The position numbers and the translations under genes are program-made. A DNA stretch of 45,627 nucleotides from positions 1 to 45,627 of the forward strand of contig NZ_BBAD01000019.1 of assembly GCF_001311075.1 (NCBI RefSeq), read 5' to 3'. Below are positions 25,051 to 33,297 of the stretch, piece after piece (the stretch's first letter is position 1; the number at the start of each line of letters is the position of its first letter). This DNA comes from Secundilactobacillus similis DSM 23365 = JCM 2765. GTDB taxonomy: Bacteria > Bacillota > Bacilli > Lactobacillales > Lactobacillaceae. The notes below the pieces were generated by a model. That model was not told the origin of the DNA and searched no databases. It worked only from the letters and a program-made list of their open reading frames with translations.

Positions 25051-25647
25051 TTATTGACCGATTACCGCCAATGACTGATTAACGTGTGCGGCTGAGACAA
25101 GTTCATCAACCACAACTTGCGCCAAAGCAGCTTCGGTTACGGGGCGAACAGGAACTGGTTCACCTTCGTTGATCAATTGAACCTGATTGCTACCAGCAAC
25201 GTTATCTAAAACGGGACGCAGAACGGTGTAGGGGAGTTCGGCTTCATCCACGATTTTGATGCCGTAGCGCTGTTGTTTGAGGTAGGTTTTCGGATCATCA
25301 ATTCCCGGATAAGTTAACTCGCCAGTCAGTTCATCGTCAACGCCGGCGACGGAACGCATCACCGTTCGAACACTTTGGCGTCGTTGCCGGAGCGCTTCGA
25401 ATACGGCCTCTAATTTCCAGTCGACATCAAGGCCGGTGAAGTCGGAATAGATCGTATCAACGTCAGCTAGTGCAGGCAGGTAGGTTGCGGCCTTCCGCGC
25501 ATCGCCGTTATATTGGGCGGTCAATGGTAACCCAGAAACGGGCGCCTCTGCGAAACCAACGACTTCGACATCTGCGTAGGTGGCTAATTGGGTTGCGACA
25601 AGTTGGCCGACCGGTTGATCGACCCCTAGGATTAAACAGCGTTGCAT
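25051..25647 (-). CDS. NAD(P)-binding Rossmann-fold protein (NmrA/SDR-like)
   Basis: A 198-residue single-domain protein of the atypical SDR/NmrA-like group. Seen: an N-terminal nucleotide-binding segment RCLILGVDQPVGQLVATQL (a GxxxxxG variant of the usual GxxGxxG), a downstream IKIVDEAELPYTVLRPVLDN motif that is typical of the family, and a C-terminal PVTEAALAQVVVDELV helix. The catalytic YxxxK is not evident, so it may be a redox sensor or an oxidoreductase of unknown substrate. ATG follows gaggt. It is monocistronic. Confidence 0.8.
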   Translation of the reverse strand: MQRCLILGVDQPVGQLVATQLATYADVEVVGFAEAPVSGLPLTAQYNGDARKAATYLPALADVDTIYSDFTGLDVDWKLEAVFEALRQRRQSVRTVMRSVAGVDDELTGELTYPGIDDPKTYLKQQRYGIKIVDEAELPYTVLRPVLDNVAGSNQVQLINEGEPVPVRPVTEAALAQVVVDELVSAAHVNQSLAVIGQ

Positions 25648-25754
25648 GTTGAGTACCTCTCATTTGTGTAATAGTACTTCTACTATAACACGTTAACAGG
25701 GTTGATTTTTCTAGCGGTGGTCTAAGCGCGTTAAAAAGCATTTTTTCTCAGACA

Positions 25755-25829
25755 TTATTCGTGTATTGAAATGAGAATCAATAAATGGTACGATGGTACT
25801 TGGTTTTTAAAAAGCAAAACACGAACATT
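25755..25829. promoter_or_regulatory. Promoter and PurBox-like sites of the purine permease gene
   Basis: The promoter is TTGAAA (25767-25772), a 17-bp spacer and TACGAT (25790-25795). ATTATTCGTGTATT (25755-25768) and AAAACACGAACATT (25816-25829) are inverted versions of one motif. They resemble PurR boxes (AWWWCCGAACWWT) with about two mismatches. One overlaps the -35 box. Control by PurR is an inference, supported by the permease that follows. Confidence 0.5.
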
Positions 25830-25861
25830 CACGCAATTATTGCGGTAAGGGGTATTTATTT

Positions 25862-27175
25862 ATGGGTCAAAAAATTGCGTCATATTTTCAGTTTGAGGCG
25901 TTAGGGACGTCTTATAAGAAGGAAATGTTAGCTGGGCTAACGACCTTCATTTCAATGGTGTACATCTTATTCGTTAACCCAAACGTGTTGAGCGTTTCGG
26001 GGATGGATAAGGGCGCGGTCTTCACAGCGACTGCGCTGGCTAGTGCCTTTGGTTGTTTCTTAATGGGCATCGTTGCCCGGTATCCAATTGCGATTTCCGC
26101 TAGTTTAGGGATCAACGCGTTCTTCTCCTACACGGTTGTGTTGGGGATGAAGATTCCTTGGCAAACCGCGTTAGCCGGGGTTTTCGTTGCTTCAATTTTA
26201 TTCATGATTTTAACAGCTTTCAAGATTCGTGAAATGGTAGTTGATGCGATTCCCCGGGATTTGAAGATGGCAATCAGTGCTGGGATCGGGTTATTTATCG
26301 CCTTTATCGGGTTAAGTGATGGGGGTTTGGTTAGTGCTAACAAGTCAACAATCGTGGCCTTAGGGTCGCTACACGTTGGCTCAACTTGGTTGACGATTTT
26401 AGGCTTGATCTTAACGATTATCCTGATGAGCGCTAAGGTGCCTGGGGCCATCTTTATTGGGATGGTCATCAACGTGATCGTTGGGTTAGCCACTGGTTTG
26501 ATTCAAGCGCCTGACCACTGGGTTGCGGGTGTCCCAAGCATTTCCTCAACCTTCGGCGTAGCCTTTACCCACGTCGGCAGCATCAACACGCTCCAACTCG
26601 GGGTTGTGGTGTTAACCTTCCTATTAGTTACCTTCTTCGATACTACTGGAACGTTGGTCGGCTTGACTGAACAAGCCGGGTTGGTCAAAGACAACAAGAT
26701 CCCACGTATCGGTCGAGCCTTATCCGCCGATTCAACAACGATGGTCGTTGGGTCACTTTTAGGAACGTCACCAATGGGCGCCTTCGTTGAATCATCAGCT
26801 GGGATCGCCGTTGGTGGTCATTCAGGCTTCACTGCCGTGGTTGTCGGGGTGTTGTTCTTATTGGGCTCCTTCTTCTCACCACTCTTGACGGTGATCACCA
26901 GCCAAGTGACCGCACCAGCGTTGATCATTGTCGGAACGTTAATGGCGCAATCGTTGAAGAACATCCACTGGGAAAAGTTCGAGATTGCGGCCCCAGCCTT
27001 TTTGATTTTAGTTGGGATGCCACTGACTTACAGTATTTCAGATGGGATCGCCTTAGGGTTCATTACGTACCCACTTTCAATGATCGCCGCTAAGCGCGGT
27101 AAGGAAGTTAGTCCGATCATGTACGGCTTGGCCGTTGTGTTTGTGATCTTCCTTTGGATTTTACAACAAGGCTAA
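25862..27175 (+). CDS. NCS2-family purine permease (guanine/hypoxanthine, AzgA type)
   Basis: A 437-residue polytopic membrane protein importing purine bases by proton symport. Seen: an N-terminal FEALGTSYKKEMLAGLTTFISMVYILFVNP, conserved in the AzgA/PbuG/PbuO subgroup; GIGLFIAFIGL; VTFFDTTGTLVGL; and GTSPMGAFVESSAGIAVGG, the substrate-site region. About 12-13 transmembrane segments are predicted. ATG 25862 follows a GGTAAGGGG stretch. A promoter with PurBox-like motifs precedes it, and a terminator (27184-27220) separates it from the MazG-like gene. Whether guanine or hypoxanthine is preferred cannot be told. Confidence 0.92.
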   Translation: MGQKIASYFQFEALGTSYKKEMLAGLTTFISMVYILFVNPNVLSVSGMDKGAVFTATALASAFGCFLMGIVARYPIAISASLGINAFFSYTVVLGMKIPWQTALAGVFVASILFMILTAFKIREMVVDAIPRDLKMAISAGIGLFIAFIGLSDGGLVSANKSTIVALGSLHVGSTWLTILGLILTIILMSAKVPGAIFIGMVINVIVGLATGLIQAPDHWVAGVPSISSTFGVAFTHVGSINTLQLGVVVLTFLLVTFFDTTGTLVGLTEQAGLVKDNKIPRIGRALSADSTTMVVGSLLGTSPMGAFVESSAGIAVGGHSGFTAVVVGVLFLLGSFFSPLLTVITSQVTAPALIIVGTLMAQSLKNIHWEKFEIAAPAFLILVGMPLTYSISDGIALGFITYPLSMIAAKRGKEVSPIMYGLAVVFVIFLWILQQG

Positions 27176-27183
27176 TTTAACCT

Positions 27184-27220
27184 AACAGGGATTCGGGGTT
27201 ACTTCCGGTCCCTGTTTTTA
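27184..27220 (+). terminator. Intrinsic terminator after the permease gene
   Basis: AACAGGGA...TCCCTGTTTTT hairpin. Confidence 0.75.
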
Positions 27221-27253
27221 GTACCATAGTAACCAACGAAAGGAAGTTAGTAC

Positions 27254-27577
27254 ATGACAATTCAAGACCACCAAGCCTGGTTAAAAGACTTTTACGAGCA
27301 ACGTAACTGGTACCGGTTCAACCCGATGATCCGCCTGAATTTTCTCACCGAAGAAGTGGGGGAGCTGTCACAGGTCGTTCGGACGATTGAATTAGGGCGC
27401 GACCATCCTGGTGAACACCATGCAACCCCGGCTGAGCTACATGACCATTTAAAGGAAGAGTTAGCAGATGTGTTCGACCAGACGTTGATTTTATGTAGCA
27501 AATACGATTTGGATCCCGCCGATGTGATGAAGTATGGCGAAGAGAAGTTAAAGCACCGGTTCAACGTGGGCGATTAA
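27254..27577 (+). CDS. MazG-like nucleotide pyrophosphohydrolase
   Basis: A 107-residue all-alpha NTP pyrophosphohydrolase of the MazG-like group, which hydrolyses (d)NTPs to monophosphates and helps clear damaged nucleotides. Seen: the metal-binding FLTEEVGELSQVV (EExxE) and KEELADVFDQTL (ExxD) motifs in the expected order, ending in a Lys-rich helix KYGEEKLKHRF. ATG follows GAAAGGAAG. It lies 78 bp after the permease behind a terminator, so coupling is partial at most. A long hairpin terminator follows. Confidence 0.88.
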   Translation: MTIQDHQAWLKDFYEQRNWYRFNPMIRLNFLTEEVGELSQVVRTIELGRDHPGEHHATPAELHDHLKEELADVFDQTLILCSKYDLDPADVMKYGEEKLKHRFNVGD

Positions 27578-27594
27578 TAATATAGTAGAAACGC

Positions 27595-27658
27595 AAAACC
27601 CAACAAACGAGATGCGACCTATTTTTCTATAGGTCGTATCTCGTTTGTTGGGTTTTGA
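27595..27658. terminator. Long bidirectional terminator hairpin
   Basis: AAACCCAACAAACGAGAT...ATCTCGTTTGTTGGGTTT with an inner CGACCTAT/ATAGGTCG stem: about 27 bp of nearly perfect pairing. It may end both the MazG-like gene and the brnQ transcript from the other side. Confidence 0.85.
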
Positions 27659-27687
27659 TCCTTTTTAATTGCTTGATGAGGTTCAAA

Positions 27688-27903
27688 TATGTGTGAAGGA
27701 TAAGTATCGGGCAAGCTGCCCGGCATTGTGGTGCACTATGTGTGGTGAGCTATGTGTCGAAGCCTAGCTTCGGATGAAACGTTATGTGTTTAATGGTGAT
27801 GCAATATGTGTCCGAGATAGTTCCGGAATAGGTGACGCAATATGTGTTGAAGCTAATGCTGCTATGTGTCGGGAAGTTCCCGAATAAGTGGTGCAATATG
27901 TGT
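27688..27903. repeat. Array of eight TATGTGT motifs with small palindromes
   Basis: TATGTGT starts at 27688, 27737, 27751, 27783, 27805, 27841, 27863 and 27897, mostly preceded by gcaa or gct. Between copies lie short palindromes that differ from one another: cgggca-ag-ctgcccg (about 27708), cgaagc-cta-gcttcg, tccgagatagttccgga, cgggaagttcccg. The unit spacing is irregular (14-49 bp). It lies directly downstream of brnQ. ATATGTG also occurs near the brnQ promoter (29615-29650). Confidence 0.6.
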
Positions 27904-27915
27904 GGCTTTAATTAA

Positions 27916-29289
27916 TTATTTCTTTTGTAAACTAGGCGTTGCGGTTTGTAAGTTGAACATCTTGGTTAATGCCCAACTGCCTAAGATGCCGATCAACATG
28001 AATGGGAAGAAGTCCAAACCAACGTTGAACAGTGGAATGTAGCTGCTAGCCCATGCGTCTAAGGCTTTGAAGAGACCCATGTTAGCGAAGAATGGTGGTA
28101 AGGTGTGAATCCCGTCGAAGATGGCTGGGATAAACGTTAAGATAATCGTTGTCTTGTAGATGAATGGGTTCTTACCGAAGAATGGGGTTAAGAGACCCAA
28201 GAAGATCAGTGACATTGCGAATGGGTAGATGAAGCTTAACAGTGGCGTTGAGTACAAGATGATTTGGTTCAAACCGAAGTTCGCAACGATGAAGGCACCA
28301 ATTGAACTGAGGGATAAGAAGAAGTGGTAGCCCAACTTTGGGAACCGGTGACCCCAGTCTTCTGAAAGGGCGGCCATCATGCCGATACATGACGTGATGC
28401 AGGCTAAGAAGGTAACGGCACCCAAGATGGCAGTTCCGGCAAGGCCGGTGTAGTGGGTCATGATTTGGGTAAACGCCGTCCCACCTTCACTGGTTAACTT
28501 CAAGTAACTTAAGCTAGAAGCACCTAAGGCAATCAAGAAGATGTAGATCAAGGCTTCAAGGCCCATGCTGATGGCGCCAACTTTAGCAACGGCTTTAGAA
28601 CGTTGTTTCGTATCGTTCATCCCGAAGAATTTCAAAGCGGCGATGATCGTAACCCCGAATCCTAAACCAGCTAAGGCGTCCATTGTGTTGTAGCCTTGAA
28701 GGAACCCGTTGATCAAGTTGCTACCAGCACCTGATGTGGTTGGTAAAATTGAGATGTGACGTAAATCGCCTTTGATGACGAAAGCCATGAAGAAGATAAA
28801 TGCCAATAGGGCTAACAAGATTGGGTTGAGTAACTTACCAACGTAATCGGTAATTTTGCTTTGGTTCCATGAGAGTAGGAATGAAATGCCGAAGAATAAC
28901 GCTGAGAAGAGCAACAGTCCAATTTGATCCCAGGCCTTTGGCAAGAAAGGTTGAACCCCGATGGCGAACGTGGTGGTAGCGGTCCGTGGTGAGGCAACCA
29001 AGATGCCTAAGGTCAAGTGAATCATGATCAAGAAGAAGAGGGCGAAGTGCCGGCCAGCTGGTAAGGCTAAGTCGTAAGCACTGCTGCTACGAGTCAAACT
29101 AATGGCTAAAATCGATAATAGCGGTAAAACGATGGCGGTTAACAGGAAGCCGATGGTTGCTGGGCCCCAGTTACTCGCACTGAGTTGGCCTAAGTGAATG
29201 GGGAAGATCAAGTTCCCGGCACCGAAGAATAATCCAAATAGTAATGAACCTAAGATAATATATTGACGCTTCGTTAAACTTGTTTTCAT
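27916..29289 (-). CDS. brnQ: Branched-chain amino acid permease BrnQ
   Basis: A 457-residue cation-coupled importer of Leu, Ile and Val (LIVCS family) in the cytoplasmic membrane, about 12 transmembrane helices. Seen: the hallmark N-terminus LFGLFFGAGNLIFPIHLGQ, then VASPRTATTTFAIGVQPF, LQGYNTMDALAGLGFGVTII and LACITSCIGMMAALSE. Start ATG follows AGGAGGTT. The gene is preceded by a T-box leader and has the TATGTGT array on its 3' side. Regulation by uncharged branched-chain tRNA is thus expected. Confidence 0.95.
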   Translation of the reverse strand: MKTSLTKRQYIILGSLLFGLFFGAGNLIFPIHLGQLSASNWGPATIGFLLTAIVLPLLSILAISLTRSSSAYDLALPAGRHFALFFLIMIHLTLGILVASPRTATTTFAIGVQPFLPKAWDQIGLLLFSALFFGISFLLSWNQSKITDYVGKLLNPILLALLAFIFFMAFVIKGDLRHISILPTTSGAGSNLINGFLQGYNTMDALAGLGFGVTIIAALKFFGMNDTKQRSKAVAKVGAISMGLEALIYIFLIALGASSLSYLKLTSEGGTAFTQIMTHYTGLAGTAILGAVTFLACITSCIGMMAALSEDWGHRFPKLGYHFFLSLSSIGAFIVANFGLNQIILYSTPLLSFIYPFAMSLIFLGLLTPFFGKNPFIYKTTIILTFIPAIFDGIHTLPPFFANMGLFKALDAWASSYIPLFNVGLDFFPFMLIGILGSWALTKMFNLQTATPSLQKK

Positions 29290-29321
29290 ATTGAAAACCT
29301 CCTATGTGATTGGTGGCAAAT

Positions 29322-29600
29322 AAAAAACGCCCCTAGCATAATTGCTAAGGACGTGTTAATTGACGTGTTACCACCTTAATTTCCAATCACCTCACGATGA
29401 CTGGCTTAGAAAGTACGGCCTACAGATGCGCGGTCTGTCGACGATACTTCATTGCTGTAATGGGCGCACTCCCAGTGACCACTTCGTTGCCGTCGCGGTC
29501 ACGACTTGTAGATTACTTTCATCGTTAGATCCGCTACCTCGTCGCACTTACTGAGGCTCCCTGAGAACTTGACTAACGACTACTCTTCTACGCATAGTCT
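29322..29600 (-). promoter_or_regulatory. T-box riboswitch upstream of brnQ
   Basis: On the minus strand the leader contains a base stem GACTATGCGTAGA...TCTACAAGTC, the T-box motif TTAAGGTGGTAACACG (29382-29361 region), and a terminator CGTCCTTAGCA...TGCTAGGGGCG followed by TTTTTT (29357-29322). An uncharged tRNA should pair with the specifier and the T-box bulge and favour the antiterminator. The specifier area reads GAAAGTAATCTAC; GTA (Val) and ATC (Ile) are both possible and I cannot decide. Confidence 0.9.
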
Positions 29601-29653
29601 TTATCGAACTATATTGAAATATGTGATATGTGTGAAACATGTTTATGTGACTA

Positions 29654-29681
29654 ATCATAACCGCTTTAAATTAAAAGTCAA
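29654..29681 (-). promoter_or_regulatory. Promoter of the brnQ T-box transcript
   Basis: Minus strand: TTGACT (29681-29676), a 16-bp spacer and TATGAT (29659-29654), just upstream of the leader. Confidence 0.75.
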
Positions 29682-29799
29682 GGGGAAAGATTAAACTTTT
29701 TTAATTTAAATACTGTCAGCTCTCACACAGTTTTAAGGACCTTTATAGTAGAATTCGGGAGAAATTAGTTGTTAATTCCGTTAAAGTAAGCAATAATTG

Positions 29800-29828
29800 T
29801 TGCTGAAGCCAGTTACTCAAGATATGAT
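29800..29828 (+). promoter_or_regulatory. Candidate promoter of proBA
   Basis: TTGCTG (29800-29805), a 17-bp spacer and TATGAT (29823-29828), about 85 bp before the proB start. Confidence 0.5.
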
Positions 29829-29913
29829 AATTTGATTAGCTGGTTTGACTGGCACTCATTAACGGAGTACCAACAGTCGAGGACCTTAGCATAGACAAAG
29901 GATGGGACAACTT

Positions 29914-30750
29914 ATGGATAAACAGCTCAACAAACGGAAGATGAACGTCAAACGCTTGGTCGTTAAAGTGGGGACGAGCACCTTGGTTTACCCGAGCGGC
30001 GGTTTGAACTTAAACGCGATCGACCAACTGGCCTTCGTATTAAGTACGCTCTGCGGTCAGGGTAAGGAGGTTATTCTCGTTTCTTCTGGTGCGATTGGCG
30101 TTGGCTTGAATGCACTCCGGTTGGGAGAGCGACCCAAGGACATTTCAGCGCAACAGGCGCTGGCTGCGATTGGGCAAAGTAAGCTGATCACGCTGTTTAA
30201 TCAGCGGTTTAACCACTATAATCAAACGATTGGGCAACTGTTGCTGACGCACGATGTGTTCGATTTTCCGGCTAGCACGCAACATGCGCTGGATACTTTC
30301 GACCGCCTCTTGAAGATGCACATTGTACCAATCGTCAATGAAAACGACTCCGTTGCCGTGGACGAAATGGATCACCGGACCAAGTTTGGTGATAACGACC
30401 AACTGTCAGCCATTGTCGCCACCCGGACGGAAGCCGATTTATTGATCATGTTATCGGATATTGAAGGCTTTTACGATGCTAACCCGATGACCCACCCAGA
30501 TGCCAAGATCATCCCAACGATCCATACGATCGACGACGAAACGTACGCGGTCGCTGGCGGGAAGGGCAGTATGTATGGCACTGGTGGTATGATCACCAAA
30601 CTCACAGCAGCGGAACTGATGTTGGCGGACCAACGGCAGATGATTTTAGCCAGTGGGGCCGATCCAGCAATTATCTTAGACATCTTGAATGGTGACCCAA
30701 TTGGAACCTGGTTCACCCCCGAACAGAAGGGAGCGGTTAAAAATGGCTAG
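29914..30750 (+). CDS. proB: Glutamate 5-kinase
   Basis: First step of proline synthesis, ATP-dependent phosphorylation of glutamate. 278 residues from ATG 29914 (ggatggg at 29899-29905 lies upstream; ATG 29902 and 29941 are alternatives). Seen: the amino-acid-kinase motifs VKVGTSTLVYPSGGLN, ILVSSGAIGVGLNAL, PIVNENDSVAVDE and FGDNDQLSAIVA, and the C-terminal GGKGSMYGTGGMITKLTAA. The PUA domain of longer ProB proteins (such as the E. coli enzyme) is absent, as in other lactobacilli. The proA start codon lies inside the last codons of proB, indicating translational coupling. Confidence 0.93.
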   Translation: MDKQLNKRKMNVKRLVVKVGTSTLVYPSGGLNLNAIDQLAFVLSTLCGQGKEVILVSSGAIGVGLNALRLGERPKDISAQQALAAIGQSKLITLFNQRFNHYNQTIGQLLLTHDVFDFPASTQHALDTFDRLLKMHIVPIVNENDSVAVDEMDHRTKFGDNDQLSAIVATRTEADLLIMLSDIEGFYDANPMTHPDAKIIPTIHTIDDETYAVAGGKGSMYGTGGMITKLTAAELMLADQRQMILASGADPAIILDILNGDPIGTWFTPEQKGAVKNG

Positions 30751-31986
30751 TGACTTAACAACGATGGGGCAAGCTGCCCAAACAGCGGAAACCCAATTGG
30801 CCCAGTTATCAACGACGCAACGAAATGCCGGTTTAACGGCGATGGCGCAAGCGTTAGTTGACCACCAAGACGTTATCTTGGCGGCCAATCAGGCGGATTT
30901 GACATCAGCTACGGACCTGAAGGAAAGCTTCGTTGATCGGTTGACCTTAACGGCAGACCGCATCGAAGCGATGGCTGAAGGCATGCGCCAAGTCGCCCAG
31001 TTGCCAGACCCAATTGGGAGTGTCGATAAGATGTGGAAGAACGAAGCCGGCTTAATGATCGGTAAGCAACGGGTGCCACTCGGCGTTATCGGCATTATCT
31101 TTGAAGCCCGGCCAAACGTGACCGCGGATGCGGCAGCACTCTGTTTTAAGAGTGGGAACGCTGTGATGTTACGTGGTGGTAAGGAAGCCATCCAAACCAA
31201 CATTGCGGTGAGTGACGTGCTCCGCCAAGCGTTGACGGATAACGGCGTGGACGCCAATGCGATTCAACTCGTTCACGATACCTCCCACGAAACGGCGAGT
31301 GAAATGATGGCGTTGACGGGCTACTTGGACGTGTTGATTCCTCGTGGCGGCCGTGGGTTGATCCAACGGGTCGTGCAACAAGCAAAGGTACCTGTGATCG
31401 AAACCGGCGCCGGCAATTGTCACATCTACGTGGATGAATTTGCGGAACTCCAGATGGCCATCGATATCACGGTTAACGCTAAGGTGCAACGGCCATCGGT
31501 CTGCAATGCGGCTGAAAAATTGGTGATCCATAGTGCCGTTGCGGCGGATTATTTACCAGCGATTGCGGCCGCCTGCGTGATCAAGGCGTTCAATTACGGG
31601 GCGATGACCGCGCTTGTGCAATCGTACCAGACATGGTTGCGGCAACGGATGCCGACTGGGACGAAGAATATAACGACCTCATCATGGCCGTTAAAGTGGT
31701 CGATTCTGAAGCAGAAGCCATCGCCCATATCAACGCCCACAACACGAAGCACTCTGAGGCCATCATTACCGATAACTATCAAAACGGCCAACGGTTCTTA
31801 CAGCAAATCGACGCAGCCTGTGTTTACATCAACGCGTCAACCCGCTTTACCGACGGCTTCGAATTCGGTTTCGGTGCTGAAATCGGGATTAGCACGCAGA
31901 AATTGCATGCTCGCGGACCAATGGGGCTTAATGAACTGACATCGACTAAGTATATTATTTATGGCGATGGGCAAGTGAGAAAGTAA
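30743..31986 (+). CDS. proA: Gamma-glutamyl phosphate reductase (frameshifted here)
   Basis: Second proline-synthesis enzyme, reducing glutamyl-5-phosphate to the semialdehyde. The ATG at 30743 overlaps the proB stop by 8 bp. Seen: [30 protein letters not shown], the catalytic-cysteine region [17 protein letters not shown], and [34 protein letters not shown]. The frame breaks near 31573: one missing T gives [23 protein letters not shown] and a 414-residue product, normal for ProA. No proC lies in the window. A weak terminator follows, then element B. Confidence 0.94.
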
Positions 31987-31998
31987 TAATGTTAACTG

Positions 31999-32031
31999 AC
32001 ACCTGAACGTGAGTTGTTTGGGTGTTTTTTG
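31999..32031 (+). terminator. Weak intrinsic terminator after proA
   Basis: ACACC...GGGTGT arms followed by TTTTTT. It lies right before element B. Confidence 0.5.
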
Positions 32032-32035
32032 TTGT

Positions 32036-32850
32036 CGTTTGTGTCCAGCGTAAGCATATTTAGTTTGTGAAATGATTCTGGGTTTCTATAGTGGGAAGAT
32101 GCCGCGGGAGGCTCCGGCGCTATGCGAGGCTGGAACGCAGTGGCGGGCCTACGAGCTAGGAATGGGCAAAAACCGCCCATGCCGGATCTCTCCGGACCCG
32201 CGTATGACTAAGGCACTCGCACCTCGAACCCCACGAGGCGCGACTGCCCAAGTCATACCGACACTGCTGAGCCTCGCGCGCCTCCGCCTCCCGCTACATA
32301 GTGTGCTGTTGGCAACTAGAATCTCTGACTGTCACATTCTGAAACTGACGAAACCGTGTAATAAGCAACGCTAGATGGTAACTCAGCAACCACAGAAAAA
32401 ATTGTAATTAACGTTCAGTAACCGCAAGAAACGATTGTAGTCAATGTTCAGTAACCACAATGAGTCAATGGTTGCGTGATTCTGAACTTCATCAGTTTAA
32501 CGTTGCGCTTATGCTGATTTGACGAAGTAGCGTTGCTGTTCAACGCGTTTTGAGATGTTCTGCGATAGTGTCGAATTGCGCAATATGAGATTCCGGTCAG
32601 CGACTAGGTGGAAGCTGTGTCGCGATAATTGGTGGTTGTTGACGAACTTCCAACAACCGCCAATTATCGGGGACAACTTGAAGACTCGCGCGGTTTTTGG
32701 CGAGGCTTCAAGTTGAGGACTGAGACCGCCCTTTGGCTCAGGCCGGCCCCACAGCTGGAACCTAGTCGCTGACCGAAATCGCCAGTTCACGCAAATCACA
32801 TTTTACAAACTCACATCAATGATGCTTAATGCTTACGCTGGACACAAACG
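32036..32850. mobile_element. 815-bp non-coding structured element, copy B (reverse core orientation)
   Basis: Bounded by cgtttgtgtccagcgtaag (32036-32054) and cttacgctggacacaaacg (32832-32850). The core is the reverse complement of element A: gcctcgcgcgcctccgcctc and agtcataccgacactgctg occur in A on the other strand. The branched domain is closed by CGGTCAGCGACTAGG (32594) with CCTAGTCGCTGACCG (32761), and its stem AACTTGAAG/CTTCAAGTT replaces the A-copy AAATGTAAG/CTTACATTT. No ORF is conserved. No transposase is present. Confidence 0.75.
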
Positions 32851-32952
32851 TAAGTTAATCCAAAACGTCAATATTTTAGTTAAATCTACCCAACACCACT
32901 CGTTTCAAGGGTTGAAATTTGGTACACTAGACCGAAAAGGAGTGATGGCGCC

Positions 32953-33297
32953 GTGACAATTAAGACGAATCCGGAACAGCTATCGGTGCTGAAGACCCAG
33001 ATGGATGAAGCGAACCGCAATTCGCACTTTGTGATTTTTGAATCGACAGAGTTAGCGAGCGGGGATGCTTTGCGGTTGATCACTGATTATGAAAGCTTTA
33101 AAGAAATTCAAAACGTTCATCAAGACCAAGCTAGCATGCATATTCTCCAAGACATTGTGCCAATTACGGATAATTTAGCTAAGTGGGCAATCGCCGAAAA
33201 TCAGGCGGCTCAAGAAAGCGACAATCCAGAAGTTTTAGCCGATTTGGAACACTACACGAACGAGGTGTTGCGGGAGAATCGGATTGAAGAAAATTAG
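32953..33297 (+). CDS. Small acidic protein, unknown function
   Basis: A 114-residue soluble, acidic and polar protein starting at GTG 32953 after AAGGAG (32938-32943). No signal peptide or membrane segment is present. The sequence has helical segments (for example SVLKTQMDEANRNSHFVIFE and the C-terminal EDL-rich helix) but no recognised domain. It stands alone between element B and the hairpin repeat R9, which begins at its TAG stop. Confidence 0.6.
   Translation: MTIKTNPEQLSVLKTQMDEANRNSHFVIFESTELASGDALRLITDYESFKEIQNVHQDQASMHILQDIVPITDNLAKWAIAENQAAQESDNPEVLADLEHYTNEVLRENRIEEN

Noticed and set aside
27688-27903. CRISPR-like array
   Set aside because: Repeats are only 7-11 bp, spacing is irregular (14-49 bp) and the intervals are small palindromes, not unique spacers. 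No cas gene is present.
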